Shown here: positions 57,808 through 64,000 of the stretch, piece after piece | How positions within the stretch are numbered: the first letter of the stretch is position 1 | Layout: each line of letters begins with the position of its first letter | Assembly (NCBI GenBank): GCA_021773095.1 | Contig: JAJFKR010000005.1 | Location: 21,640 to 85,639 of the forward strand | Direction of reading: 5' to 3' | Origin: Woeseiaceae bacterium | GTDB taxonomy: Bacteria > Pseudomonadota > Gammaproteobacteria > Steroidobacterales > Woeseiaceae | Length of the DNA stretch: 64,000 nucleotides | The notes under the pieces: generated by a model | Told to the model about the DNA's origin: nothing | Database searches by the model: none | Seen by the model: the letters and a program-made list of their open reading frames with translations, nothing else | Made by a program: the position numbers and the translations under genes

Positions 57808-58029
57808 TCAGGCGTCAATTGCTGTCTCGCCAAAAAGTTCACGACTCTTCTTGCGGATCGCGTTCTCGGCGCCGCGGTTCACCATCAGACCTACTTTGAC
57901 TGCTGCGGCGACCTCCTCCCGGTCAATCCCCAACTCATCACATTTGGCGAGGTGGTGATCCATGCACGGATGGCAGTTCGCTGCTGCTGATGCCCCCATG
58001 GCAATAAGTTCTTTCATTTGTTCATTCAC
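57808..58029 (-). CDS. AhpD/carboxymuconolactone-decarboxylase-like small protein
   Basis: A 73-residue protein of the CMD/AhpD group. The redox motif is ANCHPCMDHH (Cys19-x-x-Cys22 with the following His), then LGIDREEVAAAVKVGLMVNRG. AhpD-type proteins reduce peroxides or act as thiol-disulfide partners. The start GTG 58029 follows GGAGAG by 6 nt and begins at the family motif; the reading to 58083 would overlap the GST gene. It follows the GST gene by 29 nt. Confidence 0.82.
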   Translation of the reverse strand: MNEQMKELIAMGASAAANCHPCMDHHLAKCDELGIDREEVAAAVKVGLMVNRGAENAIRKKSRELFGETAIDA

Positions 58030-58058
58030 GTTTTCTCTCCAGAATGATGATTTGTGAT

Positions 58059-58763
58059 TCAGCAACAAATTTCGTTGCCACATCGTTTCCTGGCCTGGTC
58101 ACAACAAGTCACATCGCCATTGCCCAGATAAGTGGAATCAGACAAATAAAAGCCGGTAAACGCGCTCTCGAAATCACCAGCCACGGATTTTTCGGCAAGC
58201 CCTGTGTCCATCATATGGCGTTGCCATTTCTTCACTCGTGGATAACCCGCAAGAAAGTCATACCCGGTATGACGCTCGATGAGAGCGCTCCTGTGAAGTA
58301 GTGGCAACCACGCGATGTCGACCATGCCGATATCCGAACCTCTAAAGTACACACCTGTTCCCAATTCGCCTTCAATCGTGGCGAATGCTTCACCCAGTTT
58401 CTCTGTACGGTCAACCAGGGTCTGCTCATCTTGGCTCCGCTGAGCACTACACTGGACCAAGTAGTTTTTGGTGGCGAGGTAACTCCAGGCACGATCCAAA
58501 GCTCGTGTCTCGGCATCTACAGAAGACCGTAAAGCAGGATAAGCCTCCTCCAGGTACTCAACGATAGCGTCCGACTCAAACAGGACTGCTCCCGACTCCG
58601 TAATCAAAATAGGAACCTGCGCGTTCGGAGACATGCGTAAGAACCAGTCTGGCTTGTCGAGCAAACTGATATATTCAATATCGTAAGGGATCTTCTTTTG
58701 TTCAAGGAGCGCCGTGACTCGCTGTACAAAAGGACAAATTGTGGAACTAACTACTTTAATCAT
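58059..58763 (-). CDS. Glutathione S-transferase-family protein with Cys-rich tail
   Basis: A 234-residue GST. The thioredoxin-like N-terminal domain has SSTICPFVQRVTALLEQKKI, so the active residue is a cysteine (Cys10), as in omega-type or glutaredoxin-like GSTs, then AQVPILITESGAVLFESDAI with the cis-Pro and ESD motif. The helical C-terminal domain follows. The last 16 residues are unusual: CCDQARKRCGNEICC, five cysteines, absent from ordinary GSTs. Start ATG 58763 follows GAGG. It is in the sigZ operon, 64 nt after sigZ. Confidence 0.85.
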   Translation of the reverse strand: MIKVVSSTICPFVQRVTALLEQKKIPYDIEYISLLDKPDWFLRMSPNAQVPILITESGAVLFESDAIVEYLEEAYPALRSSVDAETRALDRAWSYLATKNYLVQCSAQRSQDEQTLVDRTEKLGEAFATIEGELGTGVYFRGSDIGMVDIAWLPLLHRSALIERHTGYDFLAGYPRVKKWQRHMMDTGLAEKSVAGDFESAFTGFYLSDSTYLGNGDVTCCDQARKRCGNEICC

Positions 58764-58827
58764 CGTTACTGCCTCAATATTAATTGTCTTCACCTAGTAA
58801 GACGTAGTAACGATCAAAAAGACGCAA

Positions 58828-59376
58828 TTATGTTGGACAGCTGTCGCAACCTCCGGATTTTGTTTGGAAATCCACGGCGTTGCCGTGTTTGTCAAGGGTC
58901 AGGCTGCAGCAGTCGTCAAATAGAGTGCGTAACTTTGCTCTTCCCCGCTGAACCTGGGACTTGAGCGTCGAATAGCTGATACGAGTTTTTTCGGCATAAT
59001 CTTTCTGCGACTTCCCTTCGATATCAATGGCGAATAACAAGTCAGCGGTTTTCTTTGGCAACGCCCGGATAAAGGGCTCTACACACTGAGATAGTTCCCG
59101 TTCAATGACATCATCATCTTCCTCATACCAGAGATCCGCAGCAGCAACGTCCCTAGTTCTTCCCTTCTTGCGATAATAGTCAATTATCGTGTTATTAGTG
59201 AGTTGAAATAGCCAGGGTTTGATTTTTTCCGAGGACGCAACTGTGTCCAGGTTCTGATGTGTCTTAATCAGAACTTCCTGGAGAAGGTCCTCGACATCTG
59301 CGTCGTTCGACACTCTGGAGTGCAGGAAACTCCTCAGACTCGTACTGTATTCTTGCCAGATGCTCTCCAAATTCAT
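58828..59376 (-). CDS. sigZ: SigZ-type ECF sigma factor
   Basis: A 182-residue extracytoplasmic-function sigma factor. Region 2 is DVEDLLQEVLIKTHQNLD and IKPWLFQLTNNTIIDYYRKK; region 4 is LLFAIDIEGKSQKDYAEKTR and SYSTLKSQVQRGRAKLR. After region 4 comes a tail with CC near 156 and CDSC at 177-180, the hallmark of SigZ-type proteins, which suggests direct metal or redox sensing instead of a separate anti-sigma factor. Downstream genes (GST, AhpD-like, membrane protein) are thiol-related and likely targets. Confidence 0.88.
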   Translation of the reverse strand: MNLESIWQEYSTSLRSFLHSRVSNDADVEDLLQEVLIKTHQNLDTVASSEKIKPWLFQLTNNTIIDYYRKKGRTRDVAAADLWYEEDDDVIERELSQCVEPFIRALPKKTADLLFAIDIEGKSQKDYAEKTRISYSTLKSQVQRGRAKLRTLFDDCCSLTLDKHGNAVDFQTKSGGCDSCPT

Positions 59377-59390
59377 TTCAGGGACCTCGT

Positions 59391-59552
59391 CTAGGTCATC
59401 GTGTGCAGTTCATGGTCACATCCCAACAAGTAGTGGCAAATTGGAATCACGTCGTGCAACGTACAGGCTGCAGCAAAGAAAATGACGATAAAGAAAAGCG
59501 AGAAAATAATCCCGCGGTGATGTTGTTCCAACCATAAACTGAAAATGGCCAT
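59391..59552 (-). CDS. Unannotated small membrane protein upstream of sigZ
   Basis: A 53-codon frame ending 14 nt before sigZ. It begins MAIFSLWLEQHHRG, has one hydrophobic helix (IIFSLFFIVIFFAAA) and then a luminal or periplasmic tail with three cysteines (C30 after the helix, C39, C45) and three His. AGGGGGA about 7 nt upstream of ATG 59552 is a good ribosome site. Position, spacing and the Cys/His tail suggest a partner of SigZ (sensor or anti-sigma-like), but this is inference. A longer frame in another phase (59447-59641) has no ribosome site. Confidence 0.6.
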   Translation of the reverse strand: MAIFSLWLEQHHRGIIFSLFFIVIFFAAACTLHDVIPICHYLLGCDHELHTMT

Positions 59553-59803
59553 AGCCAATCCCCCTGAAAGCCGATCAAGCTTGCCTGTGCGACAGTGTAG
59601 TTATACCTCGCCCCTGTCTGCTCCTTTGGTTTAACGAGCACAATTCGGGATTACCACTACTCGTGGCTCCCTGGTAACGGGTATCTGGCGTCATAGGAAG
59701 GATGCAGATGAGTCTGGGGCCGCTTCATGCCCGTTACAGTAAATCGACAAGGGCAGGATGGCCTTCGCCCCTTCAGGGCTCAGTTGGTCTCGGCGCATTT
59801 TTT

Positions 59804-59816
59804 TGGTAGCGGGGGC
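59804..59816 (-). repeat. tRNA 3'-end repeat, copy 4 (longest match)
   Basis: TGGTAGCGGGGGC continues AGGATTTGACCTGTGAAC. On the - strand this reads ACAGGTCAAATCCTGCCCCCGC then TACCA (given in two parts): T-stem, T-loop lacking one T, and acceptor. It is the most tRNA-like copy; beyond about 30 nt the match to a tRNA stops. Confidence 0.82.
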
Positions 59817-59965
59817 AGGATTTGACCTGTGAACCGATCCCGGATCCGGCCGGTCCCCTTATTATTATTTGCCGCAGGACGACTTTAACTTAATGGCCAA
59901 CGATAGCGTACCTGCCTGACCAGTGTCCGTGCTGTTCACATAATCGGGCAATCGGCAGCTGGTCT

Positions 59966-60028
59966 TTCCCCAGTACGCATGACACTTCCCGGCTATGATT
60001 GGACTTCCCCAATACGTACGACACTTCC
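59966..60028 (+). repeat. 24-bp direct repeat in the CNNM gene leader
   Basis: TTCCCCAGTACGCATGACAC plus TTCC at 59966-59989 and TTCCCCAATACGTACGACAC plus TTCC at 60005-60028, 21 of 24 identical, 39 bp apart. The second copy touches the ribosome site GGAGGGG. It might be an operator or a leftover of the module junction. Confidence 0.7.
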
Positions 60029-60037
60029 GGAGGGGTC

Positions 60038-61288
60038 ATGTTTATTTTCGTAACCGCAGTTACCGTTGCCCTGGTAGTCTCTTTCCTCTGCTCGATCTTC
60101 GAGTCCGTACTGCTGTCTATAAGGCCGACCCAGGTCGAAATCCTTATCAATGCGGGACGCCGGTCGGGGCACCTCCTGAAAGGCTTCAAGCAAAGGATCG
60201 ATGTGCCCATCGCCGCCATCCTGATCGTTAACACGATCGCGCACACGATCGGTGCGACGGTGGCCGGTGCAAGTTATGTGGAAATATTCAGAGAGGAGTC
60301 GCTATGGATTTTCTCTGCAGCGTTCACGGTTGCCGTCCTGTTGTTCACCGAGATTATTCCGAAAACCCTTGGCGTCACTTTTACCAGTGTACTGGCGACA
60401 CCGGTCGCACATGCTGTCCATTGGCTGACCGTGGTCCTTGGCCCGCTCGTCATACTGGCGAGCAAAATCTCGCGTGGGATTCGAGGATCGAAGGAAATCC
60501 AGGCAACATCAGTCGAGGAAATTCGGCTCCTGACCGCGATCGGTCGGCAGGAGGGCGTCGTCGGAGCACGCACCGCAGGGATCATCGAGCGCGCGACGCG
60601 TCTTCACCAGCTACGGGCGGCCGACGTCCTAGTGCCGCGGCAGCAAGTGGTGGCCCTCACCAAAGATCAAGGCCTCGATGACGTCAGGCACACGATCCAG
60701 CAAACGGGGCACAGCCGTTTTCCATTTACTCCGACAGGTCAGCTCGACGACGTGTCCGGCGTGGTCCATGCGAAAGAACTCTTGCTCTCGTTGCTGGACG
60801 GTCCCGATGTCATCGACTGGCCCACGCTGATGCGTGAGCCACTCATCATTCCGGAGACGAAATCGCTCAACAGTCTATTGCAAGCGTTTCGAGCCGCGCG
60901 GCAACACATGGCGATCGTCGTCGATGAATATGGGGGCACTGAGGGCATCGTGACACTCGAAGACGTGCTCGAGGAACTGGTGGGTGAAATTGTCGACGAG
61001 AGCGACCGGCCGATCGAATATCTCTGGCCGCAGAAAGACGGTGCCGTGCACGCACTGTCGACGATCGAGTTGCTGAAGCTGACCGAGCACCTCGGTATTC
61101 CGTGGAGTCCGGACGTCGACGTTCACACGCTCGGCGGCTTGTTATCCTCGCGGCTCGAGCGAATTCCCCGAAAAGGCGATGCGATTACCTGGAAAGGCTA
61201 CCGCGTCGAAGTGCTCTCCGCCACCGAGACCATGGCGGAAGTCGTCAGGCTTGAGCGGTTACCTACAGATACAGCGCTAAAAGAATGA
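60038..61288 (+). CDS. CNNM/CorC-type (DUF21-CBS) membrane protein
   Basis: A 416-residue protein of the CNNM/CorB-CorC (HlyC-like) family. Four membrane segments form the DUF21/CNNM domain (about 1-150) with FTEIIPKTLGVTF, the Pro-Lys turn that coordinates Mg in the family. Two CBS domains follow (ADVLVPRQQVVALTKDQG and MREPLIIPETKSLNSLLQAF, then VVDEYGGTEGIVTLEDVLEE), and a C-terminal CorC/HlyC domain. Members export Mg2+ or Na+/Mg2+. ATG 60038 follows GGAGGGG; a longer reading from 59999 lies in the direct repeat. It is the only gene between tRNA-end copies 4 and 5. Confidence 0.9.
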   Translation: MFIFVTAVTVALVVSFLCSIFESVLLSIRPTQVEILINAGRRSGHLLKGFKQRIDVPIAAILIVNTIAHTIGATVAGASYVEIFREESLWIFSAAFTVAVLLFTEIIPKTLGVTFTSVLATPVAHAVHWLTVVLGPLVILASKISRGIRGSKEIQATSVEEIRLLTAIGRQEGVVGARTAGIIERATRLHQLRAADVLVPRQQVVALTKDQGLDDVRHTIQQTGHSRFPFTPTGQLDDVSGVVHAKELLLSLLDGPDVIDWPTLMREPLIIPETKSLNSLLQAFRAARQHMAIVVDEYGGTEGIVTLEDVLEELVGEIVDESDRPIEYLWPQKDGAVHALSTIELLKLTEHLGIPWSPDVDVHTLGGLLSSRLERIPRKGDAITWKGYRVEVLSATETMAEVVRLERLPTDTALKE

Positions 61289-61328
61289 AGGACCGGGCCA
61301 GTTGCGGATGCACACGACCCGAAACGCA

Positions 61329-61355
61329 AAAGGGCTCACCCGAAGTAAGCCCTTT
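61329..61355 (-). terminator. Terminator-like hairpin next to tRNA-end copy 5
   Basis: AAAGGGCT (61329-61336) pairs with AGCCCTTT (61348-61355); on the - strand it is followed by TTTGCGTTT, the same tail as in the copy 2 and 3 terminators although the stem sequence differs. It can also end the CNNM transcript on the + strand. Confidence 0.75.
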
Positions 61356-61366
61356 GCATATAAAAG

Positions 61367-61379
61367 TGGTAGCGGGGGC
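61367..61379 (-). repeat. tRNA 3'-end repeat, copy 5
   Basis: TGGTAGCGGGGGC, right-most copy. Its flank AGGCTGCCAACGCTATCTAG matches the flank of copy 3, and TATATGCA before it matches the segment before copy 2. Confidence 0.8.
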
Positions 61380-61906
61380 AGGCTGCCAACGCTATCTAGC
61401 AATGATTACAGCACTGGATATCACGACCTGATACTCAACCCAACCGTCCGTGGTAACGGGCTAAATCCCGACCCAATCGGCGGTAGTAAGTCTGATTTCA
61501 TACCGCTGGCAAAGCCATTGCAAAGGTCTATATCGGTTGGCTGCTGCAGCTTGGCTAAGAATTCGCTACAAACAGGTAATCTTTGGTAACTGTGGTAATG
61601 CTAATAACCACGGCTAGTAAGAAGTCGTTTGGGTTCCCCGGTGGTCCCGCTTCTGCCACTCTTAACATTTCGCCGCTTGGTCGTGGTTGTCCGCCGGCTC
61701 TGAACCCTGCAGGATTGCAGTAGCGGACTGTTCCGACTCGTTACAAAAGACGCCTATTGTAGAAAGTGTATTTCGAGAATGCGGGGTCCGCGACCATACT
61801 AAGGGTCTGGCCTCCTTCACGCCTACCGACCCCTAATTCCGGTAACAATAGTTATCGGTATTAGTAAAAGTATTGGGCCCACAGTTTCTGTTCGAGGAAG
61901 ATGTGT

Positions 61907-62335
61907 TTAGACAGCCGAAGGAGTAATGTCATCGCCTTCTTGTGCGCCCAAGACTTTTATCCGCTCGCTGATATGATCGCGAGCTTCTCGAAATCGCGCC
62001 AGGTGATCCTCGTCCGCTGGCGCCGCGGCCGGATCGGGAATCGGCCAATGCAAGCGGTGTACCTTACTTGGAAAGGCTGGACACACCTCCTCTGCACACA
62101 GTGTCACTACCGTGTCCACGGAGTCGGGATCGATCGTATCAACCGACTTCGCGTAGTGATCCGTGATATCGATGCCGATCTCACCCATGGCTTCTATCGC
62201 AAGCGGATTGAGCGTCGCCGGCTGCGAGCCGGCACTTTGAATACGAACGCCCGGGGCAAGCAATTGACGCGCGAGCCCCTCCGCCATCTGACTTCGGGCT
62301 GAATTGGCAACGCAGAGAAACAGAATGCTTTTCAT
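61907..62335 (-). CDS. arsC: ArsC, thioredoxin-type arsenate reductase
   Basis: A 142-residue low-molecular-weight-phosphatase-fold arsenate reductase. The P-loop is [10 protein letters not shown] with nucleophile Cys8 (CX5RS), and the relay cysteines are in [14 protein letters not shown]; Asp in IPDPA completes the phosphatase-like site. It reduces arsenate to arsenite for export by Acr3. ATG 62335 starts the family motif; the reading to 62413 overlaps acr3. It is the last gene of arsR-acr3-arsC, 25 nt after acr3. Confidence 0.92.
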   Translation of the reverse strand: MKSILFLCVANSARSQMAEGLARQLLAPGVRIQSAGSQPATLNPLAIEAMGEIGIDITDHYAKSVDTIDPDSVDTVVTLCAEEVCPAFPSKVHRLHWPIPDPAAAPADEDHLARFREARDHISERIKVLGAQEGDDITPSAV

Positions 62336-62360
62336 CAGTCGTTCTTTTCGTTCACATCGA

Positions 62361-63422
62361 TTACTCCGCCGCACGTTGCGCAACGCGTCGACGTACCACT
62401 GCGCCGTGTTCATACCAGCCTTTCGTCGAATTCACGATCCGCACCACCGATAACATCACCGGCACTTCGACGAGCACACCGACCACCGTGGCCAGTGCCG
62501 CGCCTGATTCAAAACCAAACAATACAATTGCGGTTGCCACAGCAAGCTCGAAAAAGTTGCTGGCACCAATTAGTGCTGAGGGCGCTGCGACGCAATGCGC
62601 CACGCCGAAAGCTCGGTTCAACAGGTACGCGAGCCCGGAGTTAAAGTAAACTTGGATCAAAATCGGTACGGCCAACAACGCGATAATAAAAGGTTGCTCG
62701 ACGATCTGTTCGCCCTGAAAACCGAACAGCAAAACCAGCGTGGCTAAAAGTGCGATCAACGACGCGGGACCTAGCCGTTTCAACGCGATCTCCAAGGCGG
62801 CTAAGCCACCGCGTGCAATCAGTTGCCGGCGCAGCAGCTGGGCGATGATCACCGGTACAACAATATAGAGCGCCACCGAAAGGAACAGCGTTTCCCACGG
62901 GACCGTTATTGCTGACAGGCCGAGGAGCAATCCCACGATCGGGGCAAAGGCGAACACCATGATCAGGTCGTTCACAGCCACCTGGCTTAGTGTGAAATGC
63001 GGTTCGCCTTCTGAAAGATTACTCCATACGAACACCATCGCCGTACAAGGCGCGGCGGCAAGAATGATAAGACCGGCAATGTAGGAGGTGATCTGCTCGG
63101 CCGGTAAATACGGCGCAAACAGATGCCCGATAAAGAACCAGCCCAGTGCGGCCATCGAGAACGGTTTGACTGCCCAGTTGATGAACAAAGTCACACCGAC
63201 ACCGCGCCAATGTTCCTTGACCTGCCCCAATGCCGAAAAGTCGATCTTGACCAGCATCGGAATAATCATCAGCCAGACCAGCACCGCGACCGGCAGGTTT
63301 ACCTGTGCGACCTCGATCGAACCTATCGCATGAAAGACATCCGGTAAGAAGTGTCCGAGTGCGACGCCGACCACGATGCAAAGTGCCACCCAAAGTGTGA
63401 GGTAGCGTTCGAAAATCGACAT
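62361..63422 (-). CDS. acr3: Acr3-type arsenite efflux transporter
   Basis: A 353-residue BASS-superfamily membrane protein of the Acr3 (ArsB2) type with about ten hydrophobic segments. The catalytic cysteine region [20 protein letters not shown] is present, and [18 protein letters not shown] is another family block. It exports arsenite, driven by the proton gradient. The start overlaps the arsR stop by one base (TGATG), so translation is coupled. Confidence 0.93.
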   Translation of the reverse strand: MSIFERYLTLWVALCIVVGVALGHFLPDVFHAIGSIEVAQVNLPVAVLVWLMIIPMLVKIDFSALGQVKEHWRGVGVTLFINWAVKPFSMAALGWFFIGHLFAPYLPAEQITSYIAGLIILAAAPCTAMVFVWSNLSEGEPHFTLSQVAVNDLIMVFAFAPIVGLLLGLSAITVPWETLFLSVALYIVVPVIIAQLLRRQLIARGGLAALEIALKRLGPASLIALLATLVLLFGFQGEQIVEQPFIIALLAVPILIQVYFNSGLAYLLNRAFGVAHCVAAPSALIGASNFFELAVATAIVLFGFESGAALATVVGVLVEVPVMLSVVRIVNSTKGWYEHGAVVRRRVAQRAAE

Positions 63423-63784
63423 CAGTTAGCTCCGCGCGGTTTCGTATTTTTTTCAGTTGTTGCAGGTACCAGGGTATTCAAGAATTGACGCAGCGGCTCG
63501 AGGACCAGCGGATTCAGCGAGTAGCAAACTCGTGGCCGCTCGATTTCTCCGGTGATGATGCCCGCCGCCTTGAGAATTCGCAGATGCTCGGAGGTAGTGG
63601 ACTGCGCCAAGCCAATCTCCTCCACAATATCGCAACCAATACAGGTCTGCCGTGCGAGAAGCATCGACACGATGCCGATTCGCGCCGGATGCCCGAGTGC
63701 CTTGGCCAGCGCAGCGATGGCAATGTCTTCAGGTGTTTCAGTGGGGCTTTTGGTCTCTTCTGAGCGTATCGGTTGTGTGGCCAT
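63422..63784 (-). CDS. arsR: ArsR-family metalloregulator
   Basis: A 120-residue ArsR/SmtB winged-helix repressor. The core LAKALGHPARIGIVSMLLAR is followed by TCIGCDIVEEIGLAQSTTSE, in which the CxxC in the recognition-helix region is the likely arsenite site, then HLRILKAAGIITGEIERPRV. Start ATG 63784 has no ribosome site and is close to the promoter, so it may be leaderless or nearly so. It should repress the ars operon through the inverted repeat at 63795-63816. Confidence 0.92.
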   Translation of the reverse strand: MATQPIRSEETKSPTETPEDIAIAALAKALGHPARIGIVSMLLARQTCIGCDIVEEIGLAQSTTSEHLRILKAAGIITGEIERPRVCYSLNPLVLEPLRQFLNTLVPATTEKNTKPRGAN

Positions 63785-63794
63785 TGGTTGCAAC

Positions 63795-63816
63795 TATATC
63801 GTTATTCGACGATATA
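63795..63816 (-). promoter_or_regulatory. ArsR operator
   Basis: TATATCGT-tattcg-ACGATATA is a perfect 8-bp inverted repeat with a 6-bp spacer, 11 bp upstream of the arsR ATG. This is the size and position of ArsR/SmtB operators. From 63817 to the window end I see no gene. Confidence 0.8.
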
Positions 63817-64000
63817 CGATCATGGCCGAAATAGCCACACGAATGACCAGGTCTGGCAAGTAACGTTCGACAGGGTGCTTCAGGACTCCGTTTCAAGCAC
63901 CGCGATCAATGATCGTGAGTCCATCTTAGACTAAGCCGTTTTTCTTACGGCAGTGCCAGGCTCTTTGATTAGAACTGGCTTTCATACTTATGCGGTATTG

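Larger units (their letters stand above)
59553..60037. other. Gene-free spacer with tRNA-end copy 4
   Basis: These 485 bp contain the promoter region of the sigZ operon (a TATAAC hexamer around 59601-59606 on the - strand), a small GCCC/GGGC hairpin at about 59768-59780, the tRNA-end copy 4 (59804-59816) and two tandem copies of a 24-bp sequence before the CNNM gene. No reading frame here is convincing. Confidence 0.55.
61289..61906. other. Gene-free spacer with tRNA-end copy 5 and a Phd remnant
   Basis: These 618 bp hold the hairpin at 61329-61355, tRNA-end copy 5 (61367-61379) and, from about 61383 to 61453, a degraded copy of the 3' end of the Phd antitoxin gene that also flanks copy 3 (about 19 bp deleted). 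From 61460 to 61906 I see no gene, no repeat I can support and no terminator for the ars operon. Confidence 0.6.

Noticed and set aside
59447..59641. 64-codon - strand frame upstream of sigZ
   Set aside because: Another phase at the same place has a strong ribosome site, one membrane helix and proper spacing to sigZ (59391-59552).
59804..59840. An intact tRNA gene at copy 4
   Set aside because: Only the T-arm (with one base missing) and acceptor 3' strand are present; no anticodon arm, D-arm or matching 5' acceptor strand lies within 100 bp.
55002..61379. Integron-type cassette array (attC sites)
   Set aside because: The repeats lack the inverted core sites and imperfect palindrome of attC and no integron integrase is present; tRNA 3' ends with terminators fit better.
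61901..62302. 133-codon + strand frame over arsC
   Set aside because: Antisense to a clear ArsC with active-site motif.

Overview
The window looks like a chromosomal segment of a free-living gammaproteobacterium. The evidence is the gene order: smc-zipA-ligA (zipA is essentially gammaproteobacterial), dksA-gluQ, rimP-nusA-infB-rbfA-truB-rpsO-pnp, and ubiG followed by a MupP-like phosphatase, rmuC and yciK. Two large TonB-dependent receptors, several exported hydrolases and an extracellular nuclease suggest an aquatic or sediment heterotroph. A Woeseiaceae-like or related lineage is only a guess.

Layout. (1) 1-8016, housekeeping: the end of ubiG, a MupP/Gph-type HAD phosphatase, rmuC and yciK on the + strand with overlapping starts and stops; scpA-scpB-rluB and a yciO-like gene on the - strand; then yciB, a bolA-family gene and a periplasmic PpiC isomerase on the + strand. 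(2) 8017-12120, an accessory block: a secreted protein with 44 perfect-length octapeptide repeats (GIDGSSxx), followed upstream by two paralogous DUF6502-like genes. (3) 12260-19580: ligA, zipA and smc, then a DksA with a 138-residue Lys/Ala-rich histone-H1-like tail. (4) 19593-30503: gluQ, a candidate structured small RNA, a YheT-type hydrolase, a 165-bp nested inverted-repeat element at the 3' end of pnp, and the whole rimP-to-pnp operon behind a leader with two tandem intrinsic-terminator-like hairpins. (5) 30582-54967, a catabolic and exported-protein region: gabD-lhgO, two paralogous TonB receptors flanking a penicillin-acylase-family lipoprotein and a DUF3604 lipoprotein, an alpha/beta hydrolase with a MAPEG protein, two unknown membrane proteins, a TAT-exported FAD oxidoreductase, an M3 peptidase lipoprotein and a 1310-residue ExeM/NucH-type nuclease.

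(6) 55002-61379 is the most unusual part. A 13-bp sequence, TGGTAGCGGGGGC, occurs five times in one orientation (one copy with one substitution). Read on the - strand it is the 3' end of a tRNA (GCCCCCGCTACCA). Three copies are followed, in tRNA orientation, by a terminator hairpin. The copies cut the region into four small modules: a C45-type acyltransferase/hydrolase, a BrnT/BrnA toxin-antitoxin pair, a sigZ operon with thiol and redox genes, and a CNNM/CorC-type transporter. Copies 3 and 5 share the same flank, which is the 3' end of a Phd-type antitoxin gene. This looks like repeated integration at one tRNA 3' end that left very small cargo segments and no integrase. (7) 61907-63816 is an arsR-acr3-arsC arsenic operon with a clear ArsR-type operator.

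No rRNA, intact tRNA, CRISPR array, insertion sequence or integrase was found. The best candidates for something undescribed are the tRNA-end-delimited module array, the GIDGSS repeat protein with its DUF6502 pair, and two candidate small RNAs.
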